Source: CALITV01 sp964415795
GTDB taxonomy: Bacteria; UBP6; UBA1177; JAKLFG01
DNA: 64,000 nt
Direction: 5' to 3'
Assembly: GCA_964415795.1 (NCBI GenBank)
Contig: CAYQBN010000011.1
Span: forward strand, 46,190 to 110,189
Within the stretch, counting starts at the first letter, position 1. Each line of letters opens with the position of its first letter. Of the stretch, positions 25,310 through 33,915 are shown in pieces. The notes beneath the pieces are model-generated. The model was given only the letters and a program-made list of their open reading frames with translations. It was not told where the DNA came from and made no database searches. The position numbers were made by a program, and so were the translations under genes.

Positions 25310-26724
25310 ACATGTCCTCCTCGCTCTCGCGAGAACAGATACTTTCGGGGCGCACGATTCCTCTCATGGCGCGCCTCGGCTGGCCCGTCATGCTCTCGTC
25401 GCTCCTCGATACGATGTATCAACTGACCGACACCTTCTGGCTCGGTCGCCTCGCCGGTACCGAAAGCGGCACGGCCGTCGCATCCTTGCAGGTTGCCTTT
25501 CCGTTTCTCTGGTTCCTCGTCGCCTTCTTCGCCGACTTCTCGGTCGCCGGAACGGCACTCGTTTCCCAGCATACCGGCGCCGGAGACCGGCGCACCGCGA
25601 ACGAGGCGGCGGGACAAGTGCTCTCGGTCGTCATCATCGGAGGTACGCTCGCGGCGATCACGGGAATGCTCCTCTTCCCTCTCGTTATGCCGATCATCAC
25701 GAAAGATGCCGCCCTTCGAGAAACCGCGCGGACATACTTGCTTTTCTACCTTCCGGGACTCCCTTTCGTCTTCATCGGAGCCGTCTTTCGCGTACTCATG
25801 GCGGCTGCCGGCAACACCTTCCTACCGCTCCTTGTCGTCTTCTCAGGAAACATCCTCAACATGGCGCTCGACCCGCTCCTCATCCTCGGCGTCGGCCCCT
25901 TCCCGGCAATGGGGGTCAAAGGGGCGGCCATCGCCACCGCCGTATCGGCAGGCATGGCGGGTATCTTCGCCCTGCGCCTTCTCATGAACGGACGGAACAC
26001 GCTCCGCCTTTCGTTCGCCGACCTCGTACCACGCCTTTCGTGGATACGCCGCATCCTCAAGATAGGGCTCCCCGCGGCTGTCGGCGATTCAGCCGAGGCG
26101 CTCGGCTTCGTCGTCTTGATGACCATCATCGGAAGGGTCGAGCATGCCCGCGAGGCACTCGGCGGTTACGGGATCGGGAATCGACTCACCAGCCTCATCT
26201 CCATAGCCATCGTCGGCCTCGGGCAGGGGCTCAGCACCATCATCGGCCAGAACCTCGGTGCGGCGCGCTTCGACCGCGCGAGAAACGCGGCAAGACAAGG
26301 CATCGTAGCCTTATTTCTCGTGCTTTCCGCCGAGACGGCGATCGTCGTGCTCTTGCGCGCTCCGCTCGCGCGGCTTTTCATCCCGAACGATCCGGGGGTC
26401 ATCGCCGAAACATCCCGCTTCCTCCTCTACTTCGGCCTCTCGATACCGCTCTTCGGGCTCATCCGTGGCATCACCGCCGTCTTCAACGCGGCGGGACAGA
26501 ACGGACCGGTGCTCCTCATCGGCCTTCTGCGGTTGTGGATACTGCGCTTGCCGCTCGCGTGGCTTTTCGCCTTCGGGCTCGGCTACGGCACGCCGGGGCT
26601 CTGGTTCGGCATGGCGCTCAGCAATCTCGGCGCAGCGATCGCCGCGGCGACATTCTTCGCGCGTTTCAAATGGAAAAGGAACCTCGTCGGAGCGACGACG
26701 GCGCCCGAACAGGCGCCGGAATAA
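25306..26724 (+). CDS. MATE family efflux transporter
   Basis: The 472-residue protein has twelve hydrophobic segments in two similar halves, as in MATE exporters that expel drugs or lipid-linked substrates using Na+ or H+. Typical segments include PVMLSSLLDTMYQLTDTFWLGRLAG near the N-terminus, GSGIG-like GGYGIGNRLTSLISIAIVGLGQGLSTIIGQNLGA in the second half, and RGITAVFNAAGQNGP. The second Met is at codon 3, and the start overlaps the alkyltransferase stop as ATGA. It is the last gene of the eight-gene operon and converges on the next gene with only three bases between stops. Confidence 0.92.
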   Translation: MNMSSSLSREQILSGRTIPLMARLGWPVMLSSLLDTMYQLTDTFWLGRLAGTESGTAVASLQVAFPFLWFLVAFFADFSVAGTALVSQHTGAGDRRTANEAAGQVLSVVIIGGTLAAITGMLLFPLVMPIITKDAALRETARTYLLFYLPGLPFVFIGAVFRVLMAAAGNTFLPLLVVFSGNILNMALDPLLILGVGPFPAMGVKGAAIATAVSAGMAGIFALRLLMNGRNTLRLSFADLVPRLSWIRRILKIGLPAAVGDSAEALGFVVLMTIIGRVEHAREALGGYGIGNRLTSLISIAIVGLGQGLSTIIGQNLGAARFDRARNAARQGIVALFLVLSAETAIVVLLRAPLARLFIPNDPGVIAETSRFLLYFGLSIPLFGLIRGITAVFNAAGQNGPVLLIGLLRLWILRLPLAWLFAFGLGYGTPGLWFGMALSNLGAAIAAATFFARFKWKRNLVGATTAPEQAPE

Positions 26725-26727
26725 GGA

Positions 26728-27864
26728 TCACTGTTCAGGCCAGTCGAGGAATATGCAATCGCGATCGTTGTCGCACTGCATCCCGGTGTTCCCCTGCCCC
26801 AGCGGCTTATTGGCACAATCCTCGGGGCAACTCCCCGGCGTCTCGATACCGACCGTCCCGTAGTAGCAGTAATCAAAACCGTTGGTACCGCAATAATTGC
26901 TCGTCTCTATCGCATTACAGTAATCCTGGCCCGAAACGGCACGACATTCCCAGTACCCTCTTCCGCTCTTGGGCCATAGATAAAAGGCACAGTCGATGTC
27001 GTCGCTGCACGGCTTTCCCTGCCCGTCCTGCTCCGCGAGCGCGCCACAGTCGGCGGGGCAACTTTGCGGTGATTCGCCGTTGTTGGGTGAACAGGTGCCG
27101 TTGCCACAGCCACTGTCACCATACACCGGAGTACAGGTCTGCGAGACGCAATCCCAGCGCCCCGGCACGCGGCACCCGCTTATGTTTTCCCACTGCCCCA
27201 ATACACAGCGCTGGTCTTGTGTGCCACTATCATTGATACCACAGGGTACCACCCGCTCTTCGTTGTCAATACACACATCAGGATCGGTGCAGTCACCATC
27301 GTTCTGCCACTGCCCATCGACACAAATCTGGGTCTGACTTCCCCGACCGTTGAGCCCGCACGATACCTCTTGGGTAGCGTTGTTTACACAGACATCATCA
27401 TCCACACAATCTCCCTGATTCTGCCACTCACCTCCGATGCATATCTGCGACTGGAGGCCATTCCCGTTGAGTCCACACGGTATTTGGCGTGTCTCGTTTG
27501 TGACACAGGAAGGCTCGTCGGCATCAGGAACGATCGGAGCATCGTCCGCCACCATCGTATCACCGTCCGGATGTATCGTATTGTCGTCAAGTTGCATCAT
27601 ATCCCCTTCAGGCGACCCTGTATCACCGTCGAACTGAGAGGTACCGTCATCCGAAATCGGCTCATCGGCGACCACTTCGTTGTCGTCTCCCGCGAGAAGG
27701 CCATCACCATCGGCCAGCAGGTCATCGCCGTCGAATTGCACGATGTCTCCGTCGCCAGTACCCGCGGTATCATCCTTGGGGTAAATGCGGCGCGTGCCAT
27801 CTTCGCACGCAAGAACAAGGAAAAGGGAACACATCGCAGTCGTCATAACGATAGAACGCCACAT
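26728..27864 (-). CDS. Lipoprotein with Asp-rich tether and three 39-residue Cys repeats
   Basis: The 378-residue protein has a signal peptide ending FLVLAC (Cys 20), then about 95 residues dominated by Asp, Gly and Val (FDGDDLLADGDG-like). Three repeats of 39 residues follow (Cys 120 onward) with the pattern C-x9-C-G-x10-C-x10-C: each holds an IPCGLNGxG/IC-GG-W core. Two further Cys modules (GTCSPNNGESPQSCPADC; FDYCYYGTVG...SCPEDC) end the protein. AAAGGAG precedes ATG 27864 and a strong promoter lies upstream. No catalytic motif; a surface adhesin or binding protein is possible but unproven. Confidence 0.7.
   Translation of the reverse strand: MWRSIVMTTAMCSLFLVLACEDGTRRIYPKDDTAGTGDGDIVQFDGDDLLADGDGLLAGDDNEVVADEPISDDGTSQFDGDTGSPEGDMMQLDDNTIHPDGDTMVADDAPIVPDADEPSCVTNETRQIPCGLNGNGLQSQICIGGEWQNQGDCVDDDVCVNNATQEVSCGLNGRGSQTQICVDGQWQNDGDCTDPDVCIDNEERVVPCGINDSGTQDQRCVLGQWENISGCRVPGRWDCVSQTCTPVYGDSGCGNGTCSPNNGESPQSCPADCGALAEQDGQGKPCSDDIDCAFYLWPKSGRGYWECRAVSGQDYCNAIETSNYCGTNGFDYCYYGTVGIETPGSCPEDCANKPLGQGNTGMQCDNDRDCIFLDWPEQ
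27172..27507 (-). repeat. Three tandem 117-bp coding repeats (39 residues each) in the Cys-repeat lipoprotein
   Basis: Repeat starts at the Cys codons ending at 27507, 27390 and 27273 on the minus strand; the third is cut to 34 residues. Each begins C-V/I-x-N and contains CG-hydrophobic-N plus a Q-x-C-hydrophobic-x-G-x-W core. Confidence 0.75.
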
Positions 27865-27896
27865 GGGTCACTCCTTTCACCGTTAGTGGACGGTCG

Positions 27897-27925
27897 ATTT
27901 TATCACTGTACCTTTCCGTTTGCAA
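27897..27925 (-). promoter_or_regulatory. Predicted sigma-70 promoter of the Cys-repeat lipoprotein
   Basis: On the minus strand TTGCAA (27925-27920) and TAAAAT (27902-27897) are 17 bases apart, 32 bases before the start codon. Back to back with the histidine kinase promoter; the two -35 boxes are 17 bases apart. Confidence 0.68.
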
Positions 27926-27942
27926 CCTTGGTAATGAATTTG

Positions 27943-27971
27943 TTGTCATTCATCCGTCGTTCTGTTATTAT
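27943..27971 (+). promoter_or_regulatory. Predicted sigma-70 promoter of the histidine-kinase operon
   Basis: TTGTCA (27943-27948) and TATTAT (27966-27971) with a 17-base spacer, 21 bases before the start codon. Confidence 0.62.
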
Positions 27972-27992
27972 TTTTTGGCCAAGGGAGACGCC

Positions 27993-29693
27993 ATGTCCGC
28001 GCGACGAAAGAGAACATCGAACAGCGACTTCCGGGAACTCGCCGCCGCCATTCTCAAGCAGGCCGACGAGGGAACCCTCATCAGCGATTACCTGCGTACG
28101 GTCATGGGGCTTCTCATCGAGTACGCCGCCTGTTCTCAGATCCGCATAACCATTTTCGATCTCACGCGGTACTACCGTTTCACCCGCACCAATGCACTCT
28201 CGGGGAACTTCCACTTCTCTCCCCTCCCCCATTTCGGAACGAACCCGCTATTGATACCTTCGGACGATTCGACCGACATCGAGACATTCGAACGGCTTGT
28301 CTTCTTCGCCCCCGCCGGTGCGCCCCAACACGCCGGTGTCCTCGTCACCGACGCCACCACAGAAACCGTTCCACTTTTCGATGGACAACACCGTCTCTGC
28401 TCCCTCGCAGCGCCGGCCGGCATTGGGTCTTTCATGGCGATCCCCATTCGCCACGAGGAAGAAATGCTCGGCATTCTCACGCTCGTTGCCGACCTTCCGC
28501 ACTCTTTCGAGCGCGACGACTACGACTTCTTCCACAACATCGCATTGGTTCTCGGCATCGCACGCGCCCATCGTCAGGCGAAGTTCAACCTCCGCGAACG
28601 GATAAAGGAACTTTCCTGCGTGTATCGACTTACTAAACTGGGAACCGAGTCGAATCGCTCCCTCGACGATCTTCTTCGCGAAGCGGCAGAGATCATTCCT
28701 GCGGCCTTTCTCTTTTCGGATGCCATCTCGTGCCGCATCATACTTGACCAGCGATCCTACATCTCGCAGCGCTACACCCCCCCGAAACATCGTCTCTCCG
28801 CCGAGATCCGCATAGGCGACACGGTGCGAGGAGCGGTCGAGGTAAGCTACTCGAGCGACCTGCCGACGCTCGACAAGGGACCATTCCTGAAAGAAGAGGA
28901 GTCGCTCCTCGAAGCGGTTGCCAAAGAGCTATCGGCCATCATCGAGAAGAAAGAATCGGAGGAACAGAAAGCAACCCTCCAACGGCAGTTGCTCCACGCC
29001 GACCGTCTCGTCACCGTTGGGCAACTTGCCGCCGGCATGGCGCACGAGATAAACGAACCGCTCGGCAGCATCCTCGGTTTCGCCCAACTCATCCAGAAGG
29101 ATGCCTCTCTTTCGGAACAGGCGCGCCGCGATCTCGACAAAATAATCAAAGCAACGATACATGCCCGCGACATCATTCGAAAGCTCATGTTCTTCAGCCG
29201 GCAAATGCCTCCGCAAAAACGGATGACCGATCTCAACGAGCGGGTCGCTTCGGCGCTCGATCTTCTCGAGCCGCGCATCCGCAAAAGTGACATTCGTCTC
29301 ATCACTCGTCTCGAAGAGTCCCTGCCCCCCATCATCGCAGACCAAGCCCAGATACACCAAGTCATCGTCAATCTCGTGGTGAATGCCATTCAAGCGATGG
29401 AACGCAACGGAACATTGACCATCGAAACGCGCCACGATGATCGCATGGTGTTCCTCACTGTTGAAGACACGGGGTGCGGCATGACACCTGAAACGAAAGA
29501 AAAGATCTTCCTTCCTTTCTTCACCACCAAGGAGATCGGCGAAGGAACGGGACTGGGTCTCCCTGTCGTCCTCGGTATCGTGACCGCCCACGGTGGGCGC
29601 ATCGAGGTCGAGAGCGCGCCGGGGAAGGGAAGTCGCTTTATCGTAGCGTTGCCGAGAGCAAACCGCCTTGAAGAGGGAGGGTACCATGCCTGA
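27993..29693 (+). CDS. Cytosolic sensor histidine kinase with two GAF-like domains
   Basis: The 566-residue protein has no signal peptide or transmembrane segment. Residues about 25-195 and 205-320 look like two GAF-type sensor domains (GSFMAIPIRHEEEMLGILTLVAD in the first). A short coiled coil leads into the dimerisation helix with the phosphorylated His in AAGMAHEINEPLGSILGFAQL (about 350). The ATPase domain has NLVVNAIQAME (N box), EDTGCGMTP (G1), FFTTKEIGEGTGLGLPVV (F and G2). ATG 27993 with AAGGGAG was preferred to a TTG at 27975. Its last eight bases overlap the receiver gene, its likely partner. Confidence 0.9.
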   Translation: MSARRKRTSNSDFRELAAAILKQADEGTLISDYLRTVMGLLIEYAACSQIRITIFDLTRYYRFTRTNALSGNFHFSPLPHFGTNPLLIPSDDSTDIETFERLVFFAPAGAPQHAGVLVTDATTETVPLFDGQHRLCSLAAPAGIGSFMAIPIRHEEEMLGILTLVADLPHSFERDDYDFFHNIALVLGIARAHRQAKFNLRERIKELSCVYRLTKLGTESNRSLDDLLREAAEIIPAAFLFSDAISCRIILDQRSYISQRYTPPKHRLSAEIRIGDTVRGAVEVSYSSDLPTLDKGPFLKEEESLLEAVAKELSAIIEKKESEEQKATLQRQLLHADRLVTVGQLAAGMAHEINEPLGSILGFAQLIQKDASLSEQARRDLDKIIKATIHARDIIRKLMFFSRQMPPQKRMTDLNERVASALDLLEPRIRKSDIRLITRLEESLPPIIADQAQIHQVIVNLVVNAIQAMERNGTLTIETRHDDRMVFLTVEDTGCGMTPETKEKIFLPFFTTKEIGEGTGLGLPVVLGIVTAHGGRIEVESAPGKGSRFIVALPRANRLEEGGYHA

Positions 29694-30105
29694 CGACTTG
29701 ATAAAAGGAACTATCCTCGTCGTTGACGATGTTCCCGACACCGTGGAACTCATTCGTCGAAATCTCGAACTTGCCCATTACGCCGTGATGACCGCATCGA
29801 GCGTCGCCGAGGCGCGAACCATTCTCGAGCGCCAGCGGTTCGACCTTGTCATCACCGACTACCATATGCCGTTCGCTAGCGGCATAGAGCTCATTCGCCT
29901 TGTTCGGGAGGCCTACCCCGACACGGCGCTCATCATGATCACGGGATACGCCTCCGTGGAGGGAGCCGTCGAGGCTATCAAGGCAGGCGCCGAGGAGTAC
30001 CTTGCCAAACCGTTCACCGACGAGGAGTTGCTCACCACGGTGGAACGCACGATCGCGAAGAAACCTTCCCGGCGTCCCATCGGCACATCGGGAGGCGTGT
30101 CGTGA
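29686..30105 (+). CDS. Stand-alone response regulator receiver
   Basis: The 139-residue protein is a single receiver domain: LVVDDVPDT with the acidic pair, FDLVITDYHMPFASG with the phosphoacceptor Asp (about 56), LIMITGYAS with the conserved Thr, and YLAKPFTDEEL with the Lys. No DNA-binding or enzyme domain follows; only about 15 extra residues rich in Arg, Ser and Gly. It should therefore signal by protein contact. The start overlaps the kinase gene end by eight bases and has GGAGGG in front; GGAGG near its end serves the next gene, whose GTG overlaps its stop. Confidence 0.9.
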   Translation: MPDDLIKGTILVVDDVPDTVELIRRNLELAHYAVMTASSVAEARTILERQRFDLVITDYHMPFASGIELIRLVREAYPDTALIMITGYASVEGAVEAIKAGAEEYLAKPFTDEELLTTVERTIAKKPSRRPIGTSGGVS

Positions 30106-31409
30106 TCGAGAAAGAGGTCCTCGTCCTCGGCGCCGGCCTATCGGGCATTTCTACCGCATATCACCTCGGTGATCGCGATCATCTCGTCATCGAGAAAAAC
30201 GACCTTCCCGGCGGTCTCTGCACATCGGAACACAAGAACGGATTCACTTTCGATCAGACCGGTCACTGGCTCCATATCGCCAAGGAACCAACGAAAGCGC
30301 TCTTTCGTGAGCTCTTCCCTGATGACGCCGTCGTCATAGAACGAAAGACGCACATTTTCTCGCATGGCGTTTACACCCTCTACCCATTCCAATCGAACAC
30401 CTATGGTTTGCCGCTTCCCGTCGTGAAGGAGTGCGTCATCGGCTTCGTGAAGGCCCTCTACACCGCCGACAAATCGAAGGCACGGGAGAACTTTTACGAG
30501 TGGTGCATGGCCTACCTCGGCGAAGGCATCGCCAAACACTTCATGATACCGTACAACTCGAAGATCTACACCGTACACCCGAAGGAAATGGCATCCCACT
30601 GGTGCGACTACTATGTGCCGAAGCCGACACTCGAAGAGGTCATCGAAGGCGCCATCACCGCGCCCGAACGGAAGGTCGGCTATAACGCGTCGTTCCACTA
30701 TCCTCGAACAGGCGGTATCGGTGAGCTGCCCAAACGGCTTTTTGCGAGGACGCGTGCACAAAACTACCGTTTCAACTGTCGTCCAACCGCCATCGATATC
30801 GACAAGAAGATCGTCACGCTCGATTCGGGCGAGAGGATTCGGTACCGTCACCTCGTCAGCTCCATTCCCCTCCGCGACTTTCTGGGCCTCATCACCGGCA
30901 GTTTCGCCACCACGGCCAAGACGATCGCCGACCGTTTGCGCATCGCCTCGGTCAGTTACCTCAACATCGCGCTCAAAAAACCGGTGCGTCATCCGGGACA
31001 CTGGTTCTACATCCCCGAAGAGGAGTTCATGCCCTACCGGGTCGGGAGTTTCAGTAACATTCATCCACCGCTCGCCCCGAAAGGCACCGGATCGCTCTAT
31101 GTCGAATACACCCATCAGGGAACATTCACCCGCATCGACAAACTTATCGAAGAAAGCATCCGCCTCATCAGCGTGATGAGGCTCATCGAGGACGACGAAA
31201 AGGACATCGATTTCATAGACTACCGATGTATCGAAAACGGCTATGTCATATTCCACCGCGAGTACTTCGACGACATGCGGACGGTTCTCGATCACCTGAG
31301 CGGAAAGAGCGTCTTTCTCGTCGGACGCTACGGCCGATGGACCTACAACGCGATGGAAAACGCCATTCTGGACGGTAAGGAGGCAGCAGCGGCCATCACG
31401 GGAGGGTGA
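30102..31409 (+). CDS. FAD-dependent NAD(P)-binding oxidoreductase (amine-oxidase/UGM-like superfamily)
   Basis: The 435-residue protein begins with the dinucleotide motif VLVLGAGLSGISTAYHL, a ribose-binding Glu in LVIEKNDLPGGLCTSE, and the QTGHWLHI region. A middle domain (YEWCMAYLGEGIAKHFMIPYNSKIY) matches the helical substrate domain of UDP-galactopyranose-mutase-like and protoporphyrinogen-oxidase-like proteins often found in polysaccharide clusters. The end, VGRYGRWTYNAMENAILDGKEAA, is the second FAD-binding segment. The start is GTG 30102, overlapping the receiver stop, with GGAGG six bases upstream. Substrate unknown; a sugar-modifying role is plausible. Confidence 0.75.
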   Translation: MIEKEVLVLGAGLSGISTAYHLGDRDHLVIEKNDLPGGLCTSEHKNGFTFDQTGHWLHIAKEPTKALFRELFPDDAVVIERKTHIFSHGVYTLYPFQSNTYGLPLPVVKECVIGFVKALYTADKSKARENFYEWCMAYLGEGIAKHFMIPYNSKIYTVHPKEMASHWCDYYVPKPTLEEVIEGAITAPERKVGYNASFHYPRTGGIGELPKRLFARTRAQNYRFNCRPTAIDIDKKIVTLDSGERIRYRHLVSSIPLRDFLGLITGSFATTAKTIADRLRIASVSYLNIALKKPVRHPGHWFYIPEEEFMPYRVGSFSNIHPPLAPKGTGSLYVEYTHQGTFTRIDKLIEESIRLISVMRLIEDDEKDIDFIDYRCIENGYVIFHREYFDDMRTVLDHLSGKSVFLVGRYGRWTYNAMENAILDGKEAAAAITGG

Positions 31410-31411
31410 TC

Positions 31412-32602
31412 ATGAGATACGCCGTGGTCTTCGCTTATTCATTGCTTGTTCTTTTCTCGTGCGCCTCGGCGCCGGCGGAGAAGCCGGTACAGGTATCGGA
31501 CGCGCCTCATCCTATGGCCGAACATGCCAATAGCAAAGTTCCCGAACTGGAGAAACTCCGCCTTGCGGTGCTCGATATGGAGGACACCACTGGCGATACC
31601 GATGAGGAATCACTGCGACAGGCAACCGAATATCTGCGCATCCTTGTAGTGCGGTCAGGAAAATTCGTCGTGGTGAGCGACGAAGAGAAACATGCGCTCA
31701 TCCGCGAACTGCGCAAAGAGTCGTACGATGCCCAATATGATGAAACGCAACGGGTGCCATTGGGACAACGCGTCGCCGCGAACGCAGCGCTCATTTCCAC
31801 CATCCTGAAAGTCAGCGAAGAGTATCTCCTCAAGGCAGAACTCATCGACCTAGCGACTGAAACGATAATCGCGGGAGCCACCGAGAAGTTCAATCCCGAC
31901 ACTTTCCAACAGGCGATAGAGGCAGTTGCCCGAGCAGTGGCCGGCGACGAGGCGACCGAGGAGCCGGCGACCGCTGCCGCGCAAGAGGACGAGTGTGTGG
32001 TACCGACAAGCGGCCTCTCTGCTCAGGAAGCAACGGAGTCCGCCAAGACGGGATCGGGGACGAGGCCGGGCATCAATTTCCTCATCCTTCGCATCATCGC
32101 CGCCCATCGCGGACAAGAGCCCGATACTGTCTATCGTGAGGCGGAGGAACGGCGCCGGGAACACGAGAAACGACGACACGAAGACTCGACGGTATCGGAA
32201 CCGTATCCCTCACCTGCGCAGAAAGGAGACTCTGATGCGCAGCCAGCGGTGAGAAAACCGATACGGTTCTCCACACCGGTAAAAAAGGCGATCCGGTTCC
32301 GTCTTATTCAAAAGACTCGCACATCTTCTCCCAGCGTTCGTCCTCACCCTGTCGTTCCTTTTTCTTCCCAAACGGAGAACGAACCACCCGACTCGGATCC
32401 TGAAACTCGTGAACAGCCCCCCCGCAAGCAACAGGAGCCCCGTTACTCGATACCGAAAGACGCCACATCAACAAGGATGTCCGTTCCCTCTTCAGAAAAG
32501 AAGGAAGAAGAGAAAGAAACGGAAGAAGATTCTTCGAAAGATTCGAGAGAGAAGAAGAGAAAAAAGACATTGCCGGGGACTATCTTCGTCCCGAGACGGT
32601 GA
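31412..32602 (+). CDS. Lipoprotein with CsgG/LpoB-like domain and long charged C-terminal region
   Basis: The 396-residue protein has a signal peptide ending VLFSC (Cys about 17). Residues about 45-170 resemble the CsgG/LpoB-type fold seen in outer-membrane assembly lipoproteins: LRLAVLDMEDTTG, an EYLRILVVRSGKFVVVSDEEKHALIREL segment, then AALISTILKVSEEYLLKAELIDLATETII. The remaining 220 residues are low-complexity, alternating Arg/Lys-rich and Glu/Ser-rich stretches. ATG 31412 sits six bases behind GGAGG; a GTG at 31406 overlapping the previous stop is an alternative. It is the last gene of the kinase operon and its stop codon abuts the serC stop with no base between. Confidence 0.62.
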   Translation: MRYAVVFAYSLLVLFSCASAPAEKPVQVSDAPHPMAEHANSKVPELEKLRLAVLDMEDTTGDTDEESLRQATEYLRILVVRSGKFVVVSDEEKHALIRELRKESYDAQYDETQRVPLGQRVAANAALISTILKVSEEYLLKAELIDLATETIIAGATEKFNPDTFQQAIEAVARAVAGDEATEEPATAAAQEDECVVPTSGLSAQEATESAKTGSGTRPGINFLILRIIAAHRGQEPDTVYREAEERRREHEKRRHEDSTVSEPYPSPAQKGDSDAQPAVRKPIRFSTPVKKAIRFRLIQKTRTSSPSVRPHPVVPFSSQTENEPPDSDPETREQPPRKQQEPRYSIPKDATSTRMSVPSSEKKEEEKETEEDSSKDSREKKRKKTLPGTIFVPRR

Positions 32603-33712
32603 TTACTTGCTGTTGGCCTTGTAGAACTTCTCCATGAAGTCGACGAGCTTCTCGACCGATTCGACCGAGACCGCGTTATAGAGACTCACGCGGATGCCGC
32701 CGACATCGCGGTATCCCTTGACACCGATCATATCGAGTGCCTTCGCTTCCTTGACGAACTTTTCGTCGAGTTCCGGCGTCGGCAGGTTGAAATTCACGTT
32801 CATCCACGAACGGTGCTCTTTGACGGTCACATATCCCTTGTAGAACTCCGGATGCGCGTCAATGGCCGCATAGAGCATCTCCGCCTTCTTTCGGTTCCGC
32901 TTCTCGATACCTTCGAGACCGCCCATCGCGAGGATCCACTTCATCACCTTACCGACGACATAGATGTTGAAGCATGGCGGGGTATTGAAGAGCGATTCCT
33001 TCTTTATCTGGAAATTGTAGTCGAGCGACTTGGGCAGTTTCTTCGTGAAGGTCTTCGCCGCGAACGAACGGCGCAAAATAACGACCGTGACCCCGGCCGG
33101 ACCAACGTTCTTCTGAGCGCCGGCGTAGATCATGTCGAACTTCTTCGCATCGAACTTACGCGACAAGAAATCGCTCGACATGTCGCACACGAGCGGTATC
33201 CCCGGCTTCGGTTCGGGAAAGGTCCAGAACTGGGTACCATAGATGGTGTTGTTGCTCGTGAAGTGGAGATACTTCGCGTTATCGGACATGTTCTCTTTCT
33301 TGATCTCGGGGAGACGGCAGTAAGGCTTCGCCTCGTCTTTCGAGGTGGCGACGATATGGGCATTTCCCCAGTAGGCGCCCTCCTCGTGCGCCCGTGCCGC
33401 CCATTGACCGGTCACGATATAATCGGCTGTGTCGGTCTTTTCGAGCGCGTTCATCGGCAGCATGACGAACTGATGGGTCGCGCCGCCACCGAGAAAGAGC
33501 ACCGCATACTCTTCGGAAGAGAGGCCGAGGATCTTGAGCAGATCGGCTTCGGTGTCCTTCATGACCTTTTCGAATTCCTTCGAACGATGACTCATTTCCA
33601 TCACGCTCATCCCGGTACCGGCGAAATCGAGCAACTCCGCCTGCACCTCTTGAAGCACCTCGAGCGGCAATGCCGCCGGTCCCGCATAGAAATTGTGAAC
33701 TCGTTTCACCAT
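32603..33712 (-). CDS. serC: Phosphoserine aminotransferase
   Basis: SerC is the pyridoxal-phosphate enzyme converting 3-phosphohydroxypyruvate and glutamate to phosphoserine in serine synthesis. The 369-residue length is typical. VHNFYAGPAALPLEVL near the N-terminus, the MSVMEMSHRS strand, FLGGGATHQF (phosphate-binding, about 73-82), SDFLSRKFD and MIYAGAQKNVGPAG with the Schiff-base Lys (about 195) are present, as is the C-terminal VGGIRVSLYNAV. AGGAGG lies six to seven bases before the ATG. serA and serB are not in the window. Confidence 0.96.
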   Translation of the reverse strand: MVKRVHNFYAGPAALPLEVLQEVQAELLDFAGTGMSVMEMSHRSKEFEKVMKDTEADLLKILGLSSEEYAVLFLGGGATHQFVMLPMNALEKTDTADYIVTGQWAARAHEEGAYWGNAHIVATSKDEAKPYCRLPEIKKENMSDNAKYLHFTSNNTIYGTQFWTFPEPKPGIPLVCDMSSDFLSRKFDAKKFDMIYAGAQKNVGPAGVTVVILRRSFAAKTFTKKLPKSLDYNFQIKKESLFNTPPCFNIYVVGKVMKWILAMGGLEGIEKRNRKKAEMLYAAIDAHPEFYKGYVTVKEHRSWMNVNFNLPTPELDEKFVKEAKALDMIGVKGYRDVGGIRVSLYNAVSVESVEKLVDFMEKFYKANSK

Positions 33713-33912
33713 GGCGATCCTCCTGTGCTGGTTATATCATGCGCATTTCACCCATTGCAGGTGAGTTGTAACGGTAAAAAAGAGCTTTGGCAAATTTTTC
33801 CTCTCCCCCATCTGCCTCTTACAAGAAACCAAAAAGCTTGACTTTCAATTAGTGAAATAGAAAATGAAATGAGTCGTTTAGTGTCTAAACACTATACCGG
33901 TTATGGAGGTGT
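33713..33912. promoter_or_regulatory. Divergent intergenic region between serC and the EGF/disintegrin-like lipoprotein, with overlapping palindromes
   Basis: For serC (minus), TGCAAT (33759-33754) and TATAAC (33736-33731) are 17 bases apart, a weak promoter. For the plus strand gene, TTGACT at 33838-33843 is a good -35 but no clean -10 follows at 16-18 bases. Nested dyads occur at 33876-33890 (GTTTAG/CTAAAC) and 33880-33893 (AGTGT/ACACT), just before TATACC, and look like an operator. Confidence 0.4.
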
Positions 33913-33915
33913 ATG

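Noticed and set aside
25227..27236. A 669-codon open frame on the plus strand overlapping the MATE gene
   Set aside because: It is a shadow frame rich in Arg, His, Ser and Pro with no domain pattern, while the MATE frame has clear helices and motifs; long shadow frames are expected in GC-rich DNA with few stops.
30138..31295. A 385-codon minus-strand frame across the FAD oxidoreductase
   Set aside because: Antisense shadow of a gene with an intact dinucleotide-binding motif; no start signals and no recognisable domain.
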